Positions 1-6,639 of a DNA stretch of 12,171 bases are shown one piece after another; the first letter of the stretch is position 1, and each line of letters starts with the position of its first letter. Under the pieces are notes generated by a model. The model had not been told where the DNA came from. It did no database searches and worked only from the letters and a program-made list of their open reading frames with translations. The translations under genes and the position numbers were made by a program. The stretch comes from DATKYV01 sp035528275. Its GTDB lineage: Bacteria; Acidobacteriota; Terriglobia; UBA7540. The stretch lies in contig DATKYV010000095.1 in the NCBI GenBank assembly GCA_035528275.1, positions 1-12,171 of the forward strand, written 5' to 3'.

Positions 1-255
1 TGGATCGTCTCGCTTTTCATTCTCTCCTTTGTTCTGGCCTGGCTTTACGCGGGAGTGCGCGCCACGCGCGGCGCGGGGCCGCGCACGGCCCTGAAACTCG
101 GCCTGGCAGTGGGCTTTGCGGCCAGCGTTCCGGCAAATTACATCACCGCTACCTGGCTTCCCGTCGATCGCTTGTTCCCCTTCTGGTGGATGATTGACTT
201 GTGGGTTGGGGCAATCCTGGCATCGTTTGTGGCCGGGTGGGTTTATAAAGACTAG
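1..255 (+). CDS. C-terminal part of a small integral membrane protein, function unknown
   Basis: The frame is open from the first base of the window to a TAG at 253-255, so the gene begins outside the window and only about 84 residues are seen. These form three hydrophobic stretches. One is at about residues 1-20, starting WIVSLFILSFVLAWLYAGVR. The second is at about 33-52. The third is at about 58-80, is rich in Trp and Phe, and ends AGWVYKD just before the stop. The short charged loop RATRGAGPRT lies between the first two. This looks like a small polytopic inner-membrane protein of unknown role; I recall similar uncharacterised proteins ending in a Gly-Ala-Trp-Leu-Tyr-Lys-type motif, but cannot name the family. 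An internal ATG at position 55 would remove the first membrane segment, so I prefer the open-ended reading. It converges on the RNase R gene with only 28 bases between the stop codons. Confidence 0.7.
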   Translation, partial: WIVSLFILSFVLAWLYAGVRATRGAGPRTALKLGLAVGFAASVPANYITATWLPVDRLFPFWWMIDLWVGAILASFVAGWVYKD

Positions 256-283
256 ACAGGCCTTGACTCAGGGAATTCATGGC

Positions 284-2779
284 CTATCCGACAACGGAGA
301 ATTGCAGTTTGTTCCCGGTGCGGTCGATGCGGTCCAGGCGTACCCGGAGTTGCTCGCCCAGATGGTAGGCTTTGCCGCTGCTCCGACCTACCAAAGCCCT
401 CAAACGCTCGCGGTAGATGTAGCGATCGTCGTCAAAACTTTCCACCGGCACGAATCCCTCCACAAACAAATCTTCCAGTTCCACGAAGAACCCGTGCTTG
501 GTCAGGCTGATGATGAGGGCGTCGAACTCGTCGCCCAGGCGGCCGGCCATGAACAAAACCTTCTTCCATTCCATCAATTCTCGCTCGGCATCCGCGGCGC
601 GGCGCTCCGCCTCAGAGGTCTCAAGGCCCAGGTTGTGTAGCTCCTGGGCGCGGAGGAGTGCCCCACCCGGCAGGTTTGGTTCGTTCGTCTGTCGCGCCGG
701 CGTCTGTCGCGAGGCTTGGGAAGCGCGTCGTCCCCCCCGACCTTTCCCCATTTCTTCGCTGACGCGCGCGCTGCCACCCTCCGCTTCGAGCACCGCCTTG
801 AGAATCCGGTGAACGATCAAATCCGGGTAACGCCGGATGGGCGAGGTGAAATGCGTGTAAGTGGGCGCGGCGAGCGCGAAGTGGCCGACGTTCTCTTCCG
901 AGTACCGGGCCTGCTTGAGCGAACGGAGCATGAGAAATGAAAGGATGCGCTCCTCGGGTTTCCCCTCGATTCGCTGTGTCAGGCGCTGATAATGCCGTGA
1001 AGTGATGGCGAGCTCTTTCACGTCGGCGAAATCCTGAAAGCGTGAAAATCGTTCGCCCCGCATGGCGGAATCGCGACGCGGGAACCGGACGCGTCGCATC
1101 GCCGGCATTTCGATTCCCAGCGAGTAACCGAACTTCGCGGCGATCTCCTCGAACTCCAGAACCTTCTTGGGGTCCGGCTTCTCGTGGATGCGGTAGAGCG
1201 ACTCCGCGCCCTTCCCTTCCAGGTACGTGGCGACGGTCTCGTTAGCGACCAGCATGAACTCTTCGATGATGCGGTGGGCGATGTTGCGCTCCGAGCGTGT
1301 GATGCCGATCATCCGTCCGTGCTCGTCGAACTCGATGAGCGGCTCGGGGAGGTCGAAGTCGATGGAGCCGCGATGATCGCGCCGGCGGTTGAGAATAAGG
1401 GCCAGTTCCTCCATCAGCTTGAACTGTTCCACCAAGTCGCGGTGCCGGCCGGAAGCGACGCTATCGCCGGAAAGCACTGCGTGTACGGCCGTGTAGGTCA
1501 TGCGCTCGGCGCTGCGAATGATTCCCGGAAGCAGTTCGTAGGCCACCACGCGGCCTTCCGGGTCTATCTCCATGAGCGCCGACATCGTCAGGCGGTCAAC
1601 GTGGGGGTTGAGGCTGCAGATTCCGTTGGAGAGCTCCAGCGGTAGCATGGGCACCGCGCGATCGGGGAAATAGACGGAGGTTCCGCGCAGCCGTGCATCG
1701 CGGTCGAGCGGCGTACCGGGACGAACGTAGTGGGCGACGTCGGCAATGTGCACCTGAAGAATGTAGTTGCGGTCGAGGAGCCGCTCGACATAAACGGCGT
1801 CGTCGAAATCTTTGGCCGTCTCGCCGTCGATGGTCACAATAGGGAGCGAACGAAAATCCCGCCGCCCTTCGCGTTCTGCTTCCGAGATGTATTGCGGCTG
1901 CGCGCTCGCATCGGCCAGCACCTCGGCGGGAAAGCGATGCGGCAGATGATACTTGCGGATCATGATTTCCACGTCAACCCCGAACTCGTCACGCGGGCCC
2001 AGAACCTCAATCACCCGGCCGCGAGGGAGAGCCGCGGGCCCGGGGAAATTGGTGAGCTCGACGTCCACAATCAGATTCTCGAGGTCCTGAGCGCTGCGGC
2101 GCGCCACGGCCGCGGATTTGCCGTGCCTGCCCTCCGACTCCCCGCCAAACTGCCGGTTGCGAGCCCCCGACGCTTCCGGCGCCGGCCACTCCTGCCCGCG
2201 CGGGATCACAATCTCGAACGGAATGCGGTGGTCATAGGGCAGGACGTAGTTGTGGCGCGCCCCGCAATGGAATTCTCCCACCACGGTCCTTTGCGCCCGC
2301 TCGGTGACGCGCACGATGCGGCCCTCGAGTCGACCGTCGGCCTTGGATCGAACGACGTGAACCTCAACGCGGTCGCCGTGCATCGCTGAGCTCATACCCA
2401 CAGCGGGAATGAAGACGTCCTGCCCCGCTTCATTCACCGGCTTGTCAGGAACCACGAACCCGTAGCCGTCGCGATGGCCGATCAGTCGGCCGGTTACCAA
2501 GCCTCGCTGATCGGACTCTCCTCGCGTCACTGCGACACCTCGAGAGCGAGTCGGCGACTCCGAGGCCGCGTGACGGTCCCCGGAGAACAACGCAAAATGA
2601 TTCTTCTTCATGTATACAATCTTTCTTCTTCGCGCCAGTTCCCGAAGCGAGCGCTTGAGCTCGCGCGCATGGCTGGAGCGCAGGCTGAGTTCGACCACGA
2701 GTTCGCGCAATCGAAAGGTCCTGCGCGGATTCTTTTCGAAGACTTTGAGGATTTCATGGGAGGACGGAAATTCGCGCAT
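284..2779 (-). CDS. rnr: Ribonuclease R (RNB-family 3'-5' exoribonuclease)
   Basis: This 831-residue protein has the full RNase R layout. RNase R degrades structured RNA processively from the 3' end in the cytoplasm and takes part in rRNA and mRNA turnover. A winged-helix domain spans about residues 5-65. The first cold-shock domain, with GHRDGYGFVVPD, lies at about 92-160, and a second follows to about 275. The RNB catalytic domain spans about 305-665. Its metal-binding motif TIDGETAKDFDDAVY (316-330) includes D318, D324, D326 and D327. The later motif THFTSPIRRYPDLIVHR is at 642-658. An S1 domain fills 748-831. Unlike the E. coli enzyme, there is no lysine-rich tail after S1. Instead there are basic, low-complexity inserts at about 198-230, 561-582 and 666-712. 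The ATG at 2779 has AAGGA four to five bases upstream and an extended -10 promoter just beyond. The gene is divergent from the GGT-family gene. Confidence 0.97.
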   Translation of the reverse strand: MREFPSSHEILKVFEKNPRRTFRLRELVVELSLRSSHARELKRSLRELARRRKIVYMKKNHFALFSGDRHAASESPTRSRGVAVTRGESDQRGLVTGRLIGHRDGYGFVVPDKPVNEAGQDVFIPAVGMSSAMHGDRVEVHVVRSKADGRLEGRIVRVTERAQRTVVGEFHCGARHNYVLPYDHRIPFEIVIPRGQEWPAPEASGARNRQFGGESEGRHGKSAAVARRSAQDLENLIVDVELTNFPGPAALPRGRVIEVLGPRDEFGVDVEIMIRKYHLPHRFPAEVLADASAQPQYISEAEREGRRDFRSLPIVTIDGETAKDFDDAVYVERLLDRNYILQVHIADVAHYVRPGTPLDRDARLRGTSVYFPDRAVPMLPLELSNGICSLNPHVDRLTMSALMEIDPEGRVVAYELLPGIIRSAERMTYTAVHAVLSGDSVASGRHRDLVEQFKLMEELALILNRRRDHRGSIDFDLPEPLIEFDEHGRMIGITRSERNIAHRIIEEFMLVANETVATYLEGKGAESLYRIHEKPDPKKVLEFEEIAAKFGYSLGIEMPAMRRVRFPRRDSAMRGERFSRFQDFADVKELAITSRHYQRLTQRIEGKPEERILSFLMLRSLKQARYSEENVGHFALAAPTYTHFTSPIRRYPDLIVHRILKAVLEAEGGSARVSEEMGKGRGGRRASQASRQTPARQTNEPNLPGGALLRAQELHNLGLETSEAERRAADAERELMEWKKVLFMAGRLGDEFDALIISLTKHGFFVELEDLFVEGFVPVESFDDDRYIYRERLRALVGRSSGKAYHLGEQLRVRLDRIDRTGNKLQFSVVG

Positions 2780-2794
2780 CAGGTCCTTAAGAAC

Positions 2795-2803
2795 ATTGTA
2801 CCA
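2795..2803 (-). promoter_or_regulatory. Extended -10 promoter element for rnr
   Basis: Read on the minus strand, this is TGG followed by TACAAT, which fits the extended -10 pattern TGnTATAAT with one mismatch. No good -35 hexamer is seen at the usual distance, as expected for extended -10 promoters. Transcription would start near 2788, at the Shine-Dalgarno AAGGA (2784-2788), giving a leader of only about nine bases before the rnr ATG. The call rests on sequence match alone. Confidence 0.45.
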
Positions 2804-2854
2804 CCGCGGCCGGGCTCATGAGAGCGGCTCGAACCGGGCCGGCAGCCAAACAGG

Positions 2855-2884
2855 TTGCCATCCCACATCGAGGCTCTGTAAACT
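2855..2884 (+). promoter_or_regulatory. Candidate promoter of the GGT-family gene, possibly giving a leaderless mRNA
   Basis: A -35 element TTGCCA (2855-2860) and a -10 element TAAACT (2879-2884) are separated by 18 bases. The predicted start is near 2891, only three bases before the ATG at 2894. There is no Shine-Dalgarno sequence in front of that ATG, so the two observations fit leaderless translation. Similar -10-to-ATG spacing is known in leaderless genes of several bacterial phyla. This is a sequence match only. Confidence 0.4.
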
Positions 2885-2893
2885 GCCCGCACC

Positions 2894-4591
2894 ATGCGAT
2901 TAACGAGACTTCTAGGAATCGGGCTCATGGGCTTCTTTCCCTTTGCTTCTACTCTGCAGGCACAGCGCCTCTCCGATCAGATGGATCGTTCTCAGACACG
3001 GTCCATGGTGGTTTCGAAGTTAGGTATTGTGGCGACCAGTCAGGCTCTCGCCTCGCAGGCAGGAGCTCAAATCCTCGCTCAGGGCGGCTCCGCCGCGGAC
3101 GCCGCCATCGCCGCCAACGCCGTCCTCGGGGTGGTCGAGCCGATGATGGACGGTATCGGCGGGGACCTCTTCGCCATCGAGTGGGACGCCAAATCCGGCA
3201 AGCTCAGCGGGCTGAACTCGAGCGGCTGGGCGCCCGAAAAGCTCACGCCCGAGCTGCTGAAGCAGAAAGGCTTCGACCAGATGCCCGGCCGGGGAACTTT
3301 TTCGGTCACCGTCCCGGGTTGCGTGCGCGGCTGGGAGGCGCTGCACAAGAAGTTCGGGAAACTCGCCTGGGCGGATTTGTTCCGGTCCGCCATCTACTAT
3401 GCCAGAAACGGATTCCCCGTCACCGAAGTCGTCGAGACCTACTGGCGGAGCGAGAAAGCCGATCTCGAAAAGGACCTCAACGGCCGCCGGGTGTTTCTGG
3501 TCAACGGGGAGACTCCGAAGGTTGGTGAGGTCTTTCGCAACCCACAATACGCCCGGGCATTGGAACTGATCGCGCATGAAGGCCCGGACGCCTTCTATCG
3601 CGGCGCCATCGCCAAAGCGATTCTGAAAACCTCGAACCGCCTCGGTGGCGTGATGACTGCCGCCGACCTCGGGGATTTTCAGGCGGAATGGGTTGAGCCG
3701 ATTTCCACCACCTACCGCGGCTGGACAGTTTACGAGCTGCCCCCCAACGGACAAGGGATGGCTGTACTGGAGATGCTGAACATCTTCGAAAAGTTCCCGC
3801 TTCACGAATGGGGCTTCGACAGCACCGACGGATTTCACGTCAAGCTGGAGGCGCAGAAGCTCGCCTACGCCGACCTGCGTCGTTACAACGCGGACCCGAA
3901 GTTCGCGAAAGTCCCGGTGGCGGGACTTCTCTCCAAGGAGTACGCGGCGGAGCGGGCCGCGACAATCGATCTGAAGCGCGCGCACTGCGACGTTGAACCC
4001 GGCGAGCCGGCGCGATACGGCAACGATACGGTCTACCTGACGGCGGTGGATAAGGAAGGCAATATCGTCTCGTTGATTCAAAGCGTCGCGAGCCTTTTCG
4101 GCTCCGGAGTTGTTGTTGACGATTTCGGCTTCCCCCTTCAAAACCGCGGCGGTGGGTTCGTTCTGGACCCCAACCACCCGGATGTGCTCGCGCCCCGCAA
4201 GCGACCTTTCCATACGATTATTCCCGGATTCATGGAGAAGGGCGACCTGCACATCGGGTTCGGAATCATGGGCGGATTGAACCAGCCTCAGGCGCACGCG
4301 CAGTTCGTTTCGAACGTCGTCGATTACGGATTGAACATTCAGGCTGCTCTCGAGGCGCCGCGTTTTACCAAGCTCTCCTTTGGAGGGTGCCAGTTCATGA
4401 TCGAGGACCGGGTTCCGCTGAGCGTTCGCGAGGCCTTGATTGAAAAAGGACACCCTCTCGACGTGCGAGGCGCTTATTCAAGCTGGTTTGGGGGCGGTCA
4501 GGTCGTCATGCACAACTCCCTAACTGGCGTCAACTTCGGCGGGTCCTCGCCGCGCAAGGACGGCGCGGCCACCCCGGAGCCCACTCCTTAG
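2894..4591 (+). CDS. Gamma-glutamyltransferase-family Ntn hydrolase, exported (YwrD / cephalosporin acylase-like branch)
   Basis: The 565-residue precursor starts with a likely Sec signal peptide: a basic MRLTR, a hydrophobic core, and probable cleavage after TLQA at residue 23. It should act in the periplasm. Family proteins cut themselves into two subunits, and the new N-terminal Thr is the nucleophile. Here that residue is T379 in NDTVYLTAVDKEGNIVS, aligned with E. coli Thr391. The oxyanion Gly-Gly is at 460-461 (GIMGGLNQP). LAQGGSAADAAIAANAVLGV (61-80) and the DGIGGDLFAIEW region (86-97) are typical of the family. Residues that hold the glutamate alpha-carboxyl and alpha-amino groups in classical GGT are absent: E. 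coli Arg114 aligns with S110, Asp433 with a Gly near 420, and the Ser462-Ser463 pair with H440-T441. The lid loop is also short. Glutathione may therefore not be the substrate; another gamma-glutamyl, glutaryl or acyl amide is possible. The start at 2894 is chosen because it gives a complete signal peptide, although it lacks a Shine-Dalgarno. A later ATG at residue 12 has AGGA upstream but loses the basic n-region. Confidence 0.9.
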   Translation: MRLTRLLGIGLMGFFPFASTLQAQRLSDQMDRSQTRSMVVSKLGIVATSQALASQAGAQILAQGGSAADAAIAANAVLGVVEPMMDGIGGDLFAIEWDAKSGKLSGLNSSGWAPEKLTPELLKQKGFDQMPGRGTFSVTVPGCVRGWEALHKKFGKLAWADLFRSAIYYARNGFPVTEVVETYWRSEKADLEKDLNGRRVFLVNGETPKVGEVFRNPQYARALELIAHEGPDAFYRGAIAKAILKTSNRLGGVMTAADLGDFQAEWVEPISTTYRGWTVYELPPNGQGMAVLEMLNIFEKFPLHEWGFDSTDGFHVKLEAQKLAYADLRRYNADPKFAKVPVAGLLSKEYAAERAATIDLKRAHCDVEPGEPARYGNDTVYLTAVDKEGNIVSLIQSVASLFGSGVVVDDFGFPLQNRGGGFVLDPNHPDVLAPRKRPFHTIIPGFMEKGDLHIGFGIMGGLNQPQAHAQFVSNVVDYGLNIQAALEAPRFTKLSFGGCQFMIEDRVPLSVREALIEKGHPLDVRGAYSSWFGGGQVVMHNSLTGVNFGGSSPRKDGAATPEPTP

Positions 4592-4689
4592 CGCTGCCGC
4601 GGATTTCAGGGGCTCAAACCAAAGGCCTCCAGCTATTTGCGCTCGAAGAGTGTGCGTTGTTAGTGAAAGGGAGAGACGATGGGTGAATC

Positions 4690-4776
4690 TGGTGCCGAAG
4701 AGAGGACTCGAACCTCCACTCCCTGACGGGAACTACACCCTGAATGTAGCGCGTCTGCCAATTCCGCCACTTCGGC
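4690..4776 (-). tRNA. tRNA-Leu, anticodon CAG
   Basis: Read on the minus strand, this 87-base gene folds as a class II tRNA. The acceptor stem GCCGAAG pairs with CTTCGGC, followed by discriminator A and an encoded CCA (4692-4690). The anticodon stem CTACA/TGTAG encloses the loop TTCAGGG, so the anticodon is CAG at plus positions 4740-4742, reading the codon CUG. The long variable arm, with stem TCCC/GGGA, is typical of leucine tRNAs. The T arm is GGAGG-TTCGAGT-CCTCT with one G-U pair. It stands alone between the GGT-family gene and the FAD oxidase gene; 98 bases to its left and 193 to its right show no gene. Confidence 0.97.
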
Positions 4777-4969
4777 GAATCAACCTGAAACCAGCCGCCT
4801 CGATTCCCACGGAGAGGATCAAGCCATGGGCGGCAATTCTCCATCCTGCCATCGGTGGGCATGTCTGTCAAGGGCGGGCGCCGTGCACTGGGAACTCTCA
4901 CAGGGCCGAGTCTGCACCGCGGCGCACATGTGAACCAAATGGGCGTCAACCAGGCAAGCCGAGGGAGAG
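4777..4969. other. Noncoding gap between tRNA-Leu and the FAD oxidase gene
   Basis: This stretch lies downstream of the minus-strand oxidase gene and upstream of tRNA-Leu. Open frames run across it, but they also cross the tRNA gene and have no recognisable protein motif or ribosome binding site. I see no convincing terminator or tRNA promoter in it. Confidence 0.5.
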
Positions 4970-6346
4970 TCATTCGTACTTGACGAATCCGGGATTCAGG
5001 ACCCGATGGGGGTCATATCGCTTCTTCAGGGAGACGACCGTCGTCCACATGTCGCCGTAATGCGCCTTCCACTGCGCCTGGTCGAACGCGATCCAGCCGG
5101 AGAGGTATCGCTTCCCGCCCATCATCGTGGAAGCCTGGCTGGCGAGGTTGAGCCGTGGAAGAGCCTCCTCCACGAGGTGCTTCGGAATCGCGGGCAGGAT
5201 TCCGAATCCCATCAGAAACTCCCCTGTCGGACGCATGAAGAGCGGCGTTGATGAAACATCCCCGCGTGCCGGCCAAAGGAGGATATGGCCGCCGACCACT
5301 ACCTGGGGGGGCAAGTTCTGGAGAACTTGAGTGAGGAACATCGGCGTCGTCTGCCAGGGAAGAACGCACTCCATCCACGGGTGCGCGTACTCCCAAAAGC
5401 CTCCCCGCTTCCAGAGGGCGAAGAGCGTGTCGAGGCGGGCGAAGAAATCGCCGATTTCACCGTCCTCCGTGTGGACGTGCTTGTAGAACTTCAGTCCGCG
5501 CAGCTTCTCGGCGGGCTCCGGCGCGTTGCCGTCGGTTTCCACCGTGGCGTGCAGCGGGAAAAACCACTGGGCAAAAGGCTGCCTCTGATTGCCGACCTTC
5601 TTGAATCCTTGGGGACACGGCGTGCACCACGATTCCAGACAATCGAAGCGCTCGTCGGTCATCACCGCCTGGAGGTCGTCGAGGAGGAGCCTGAGGTCGT
5701 CGTAGAGCAGATAGAAGCTGCGGAACCCGGGCTTGTGGCGGCGAATCTTGAGCGTCGCCTCAGTGATGACGCCGAATTGGCCCACGCCCCCGCGCGCCGC
5801 GTCAAAGAGGTCTGGATTCTCGGAAGGGGAACAGCGGACAACTTCGCCCGTGCCGGTCACCACCTCCAAGGCCAGGCAATTGTCGGCCTGTGTTCCGTGC
5901 CGCCAGGAGGCGACGCCGAGCCCGGCGGTGGAAAGCGTTCCGCCGATCGTCACGTCCAGGTTGTTGGTCAGCACCCAAGGGGACAATTGTCTGGACGCCA
6001 GATGCTCCACCAGGGAGCGCCACTTCAGCCCGGACTGGCAAACCACGACGCCCTCCGCCTCATTGACGCGCAGAACGCGCTCGAGCGACGTCATCTCCAG
6101 CACGATATGCTCGGAAAGCGATTGACCGGTCTGCGAGTGTCCGCCGCCGCGCGTCGCGACTCCCAGCGAATGCCGAGCCGCGAATTTGACCACGCGGGCC
6201 ACGTCCTCCGAGGACGCGGGACGGACCACGACTTCCGGCTTGCGGATGATGACGCGGCCGAAATCCGTCGCCATCAAATCTCGAGTGGCCTCATCGGTGA
6301 GCACCTGCCCTTCTATTTCGCCCGCCAGTTCGGCAGTCCAGCTCAT
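4970..6346 (-). CDS. FAD-binding oxidoreductase, cytokinin dehydrogenase-like (VAO/PCMH family)
   Basis: This 458-residue protein has an N-terminal FAD-binding PCMH fold at about residues 30-205 and a C-terminal substrate domain. VRPASSEDVARVVKFA starts the first. RGGGHSQTGQS carries H70, in the GHS position where plant cytokinin dehydrogenases bind FAD covalently. The segment GGTLSTAGLGVASWRHGTQ (135-153), followed by DNCLALEVVTGTGEVV and GGVGQFGVITEATLKI (186-201), closely follows plant cytokinin dehydrogenase. So do the later HPW motif (322-324) and the ending KKRYDPHRVLNPGF. The plant catalytic Asp, seven residues before GGTLS, is N128 here, while D131 lies three residues later. An amine or alcohol oxidase or dehydrogenase is likely, but the substrate cannot be stated. 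No signal peptide is seen. The chosen ATG at 6346 has GGAG about seven bases upstream. An earlier in-frame ATG at 6457 adds 37 residues unlike the family. Confidence 0.88.
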   Translation of the reverse strand: MSWTAELAGEIEGQVLTDEATRDLMATDFGRVIIRKPEVVVRPASSEDVARVVKFAARHSLGVATRGGGHSQTGQSLSEHIVLEMTSLERVLRVNEAEGVVVCQSGLKWRSLVEHLASRQLSPWVLTNNLDVTIGGTLSTAGLGVASWRHGTQADNCLALEVVTGTGEVVRCSPSENPDLFDAARGGVGQFGVITEATLKIRRHKPGFRSFYLLYDDLRLLLDDLQAVMTDERFDCLESWCTPCPQGFKKVGNQRQPFAQWFFPLHATVETDGNAPEPAEKLRGLKFYKHVHTEDGEIGDFFARLDTLFALWKRGGFWEYAHPWMECVLPWQTTPMFLTQVLQNLPPQVVVGGHILLWPARGDVSSTPLFMRPTGEFLMGFGILPAIPKHLVEEALPRLNLASQASTMMGGKRYLSGWIAFDQAQWKAHYGDMWTTVVSLKKRYDPHRVLNPGFVKYE

Positions 6347-6550
6347 GGGGTCTCCAGAAAAAGGTGAGTGGCACGTATCGGCGTGCCGCAAACTTCTTCT
6401 TGGCTGATGGTCCCTGATACAGAAACTCAAATTAACACAGCGCTCAAATCGTCTCAACCGTTTCGCGCAAGCTGGTGCATTGGGTGATCCATTGTATCCA
6501 GTCTAACCCCTCGACCCGAGGCCCGTGCGCGGGGCGGTCGGCGTGGTTTT

Positions 6551-6583
6551 TTGCGTGCAAACGGCACGGGCATCGTGTAGGAT
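6551..6583 (+). promoter_or_regulatory. Weak candidate promoter for the radical SAM gene
   Basis: TTGCGT at 6551-6556 and TAGGAT at 6578-6583 resemble sigma-70 boxes, but the 21-base spacer is too long for a typical promoter. The TAGGAT with a TG directly before it is the best -10 match in the 293-base gap between the divergent oxidase and radical SAM genes. A second weak pair for the oxidase gene on the minus strand is TTGAGA (6452-6457) and TTAATT (6430-6435). The gap must hold promoters for both genes, but neither is certain. Confidence 0.2.
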
Positions 6584-6639
6584 ACGCAGGAGTTTGTTGG
6601 GCTTTTCAACACCCAGAACCTACTTGTTGGGGATACAGG

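Noticed and set aside
258..285. AGGCC and GGCCT inverted repeat between the two converging genes at the left end, considered as a terminator.
   Set aside because: The stem is five base pairs with an 18-base loop and no T-tract on either strand.
3020..4453. A 477-codon open frame antisense to the GGT-family gene.
   Set aside because: It mirrors a well-supported gene, has no recognisable motif, and such frames are expected opposite GC-rich coding sequence.
4614..5060. Open frames on both strands across the tRNA-Leu region.
   Set aside because: They run straight through the tRNA gene and encode nothing recognisable.
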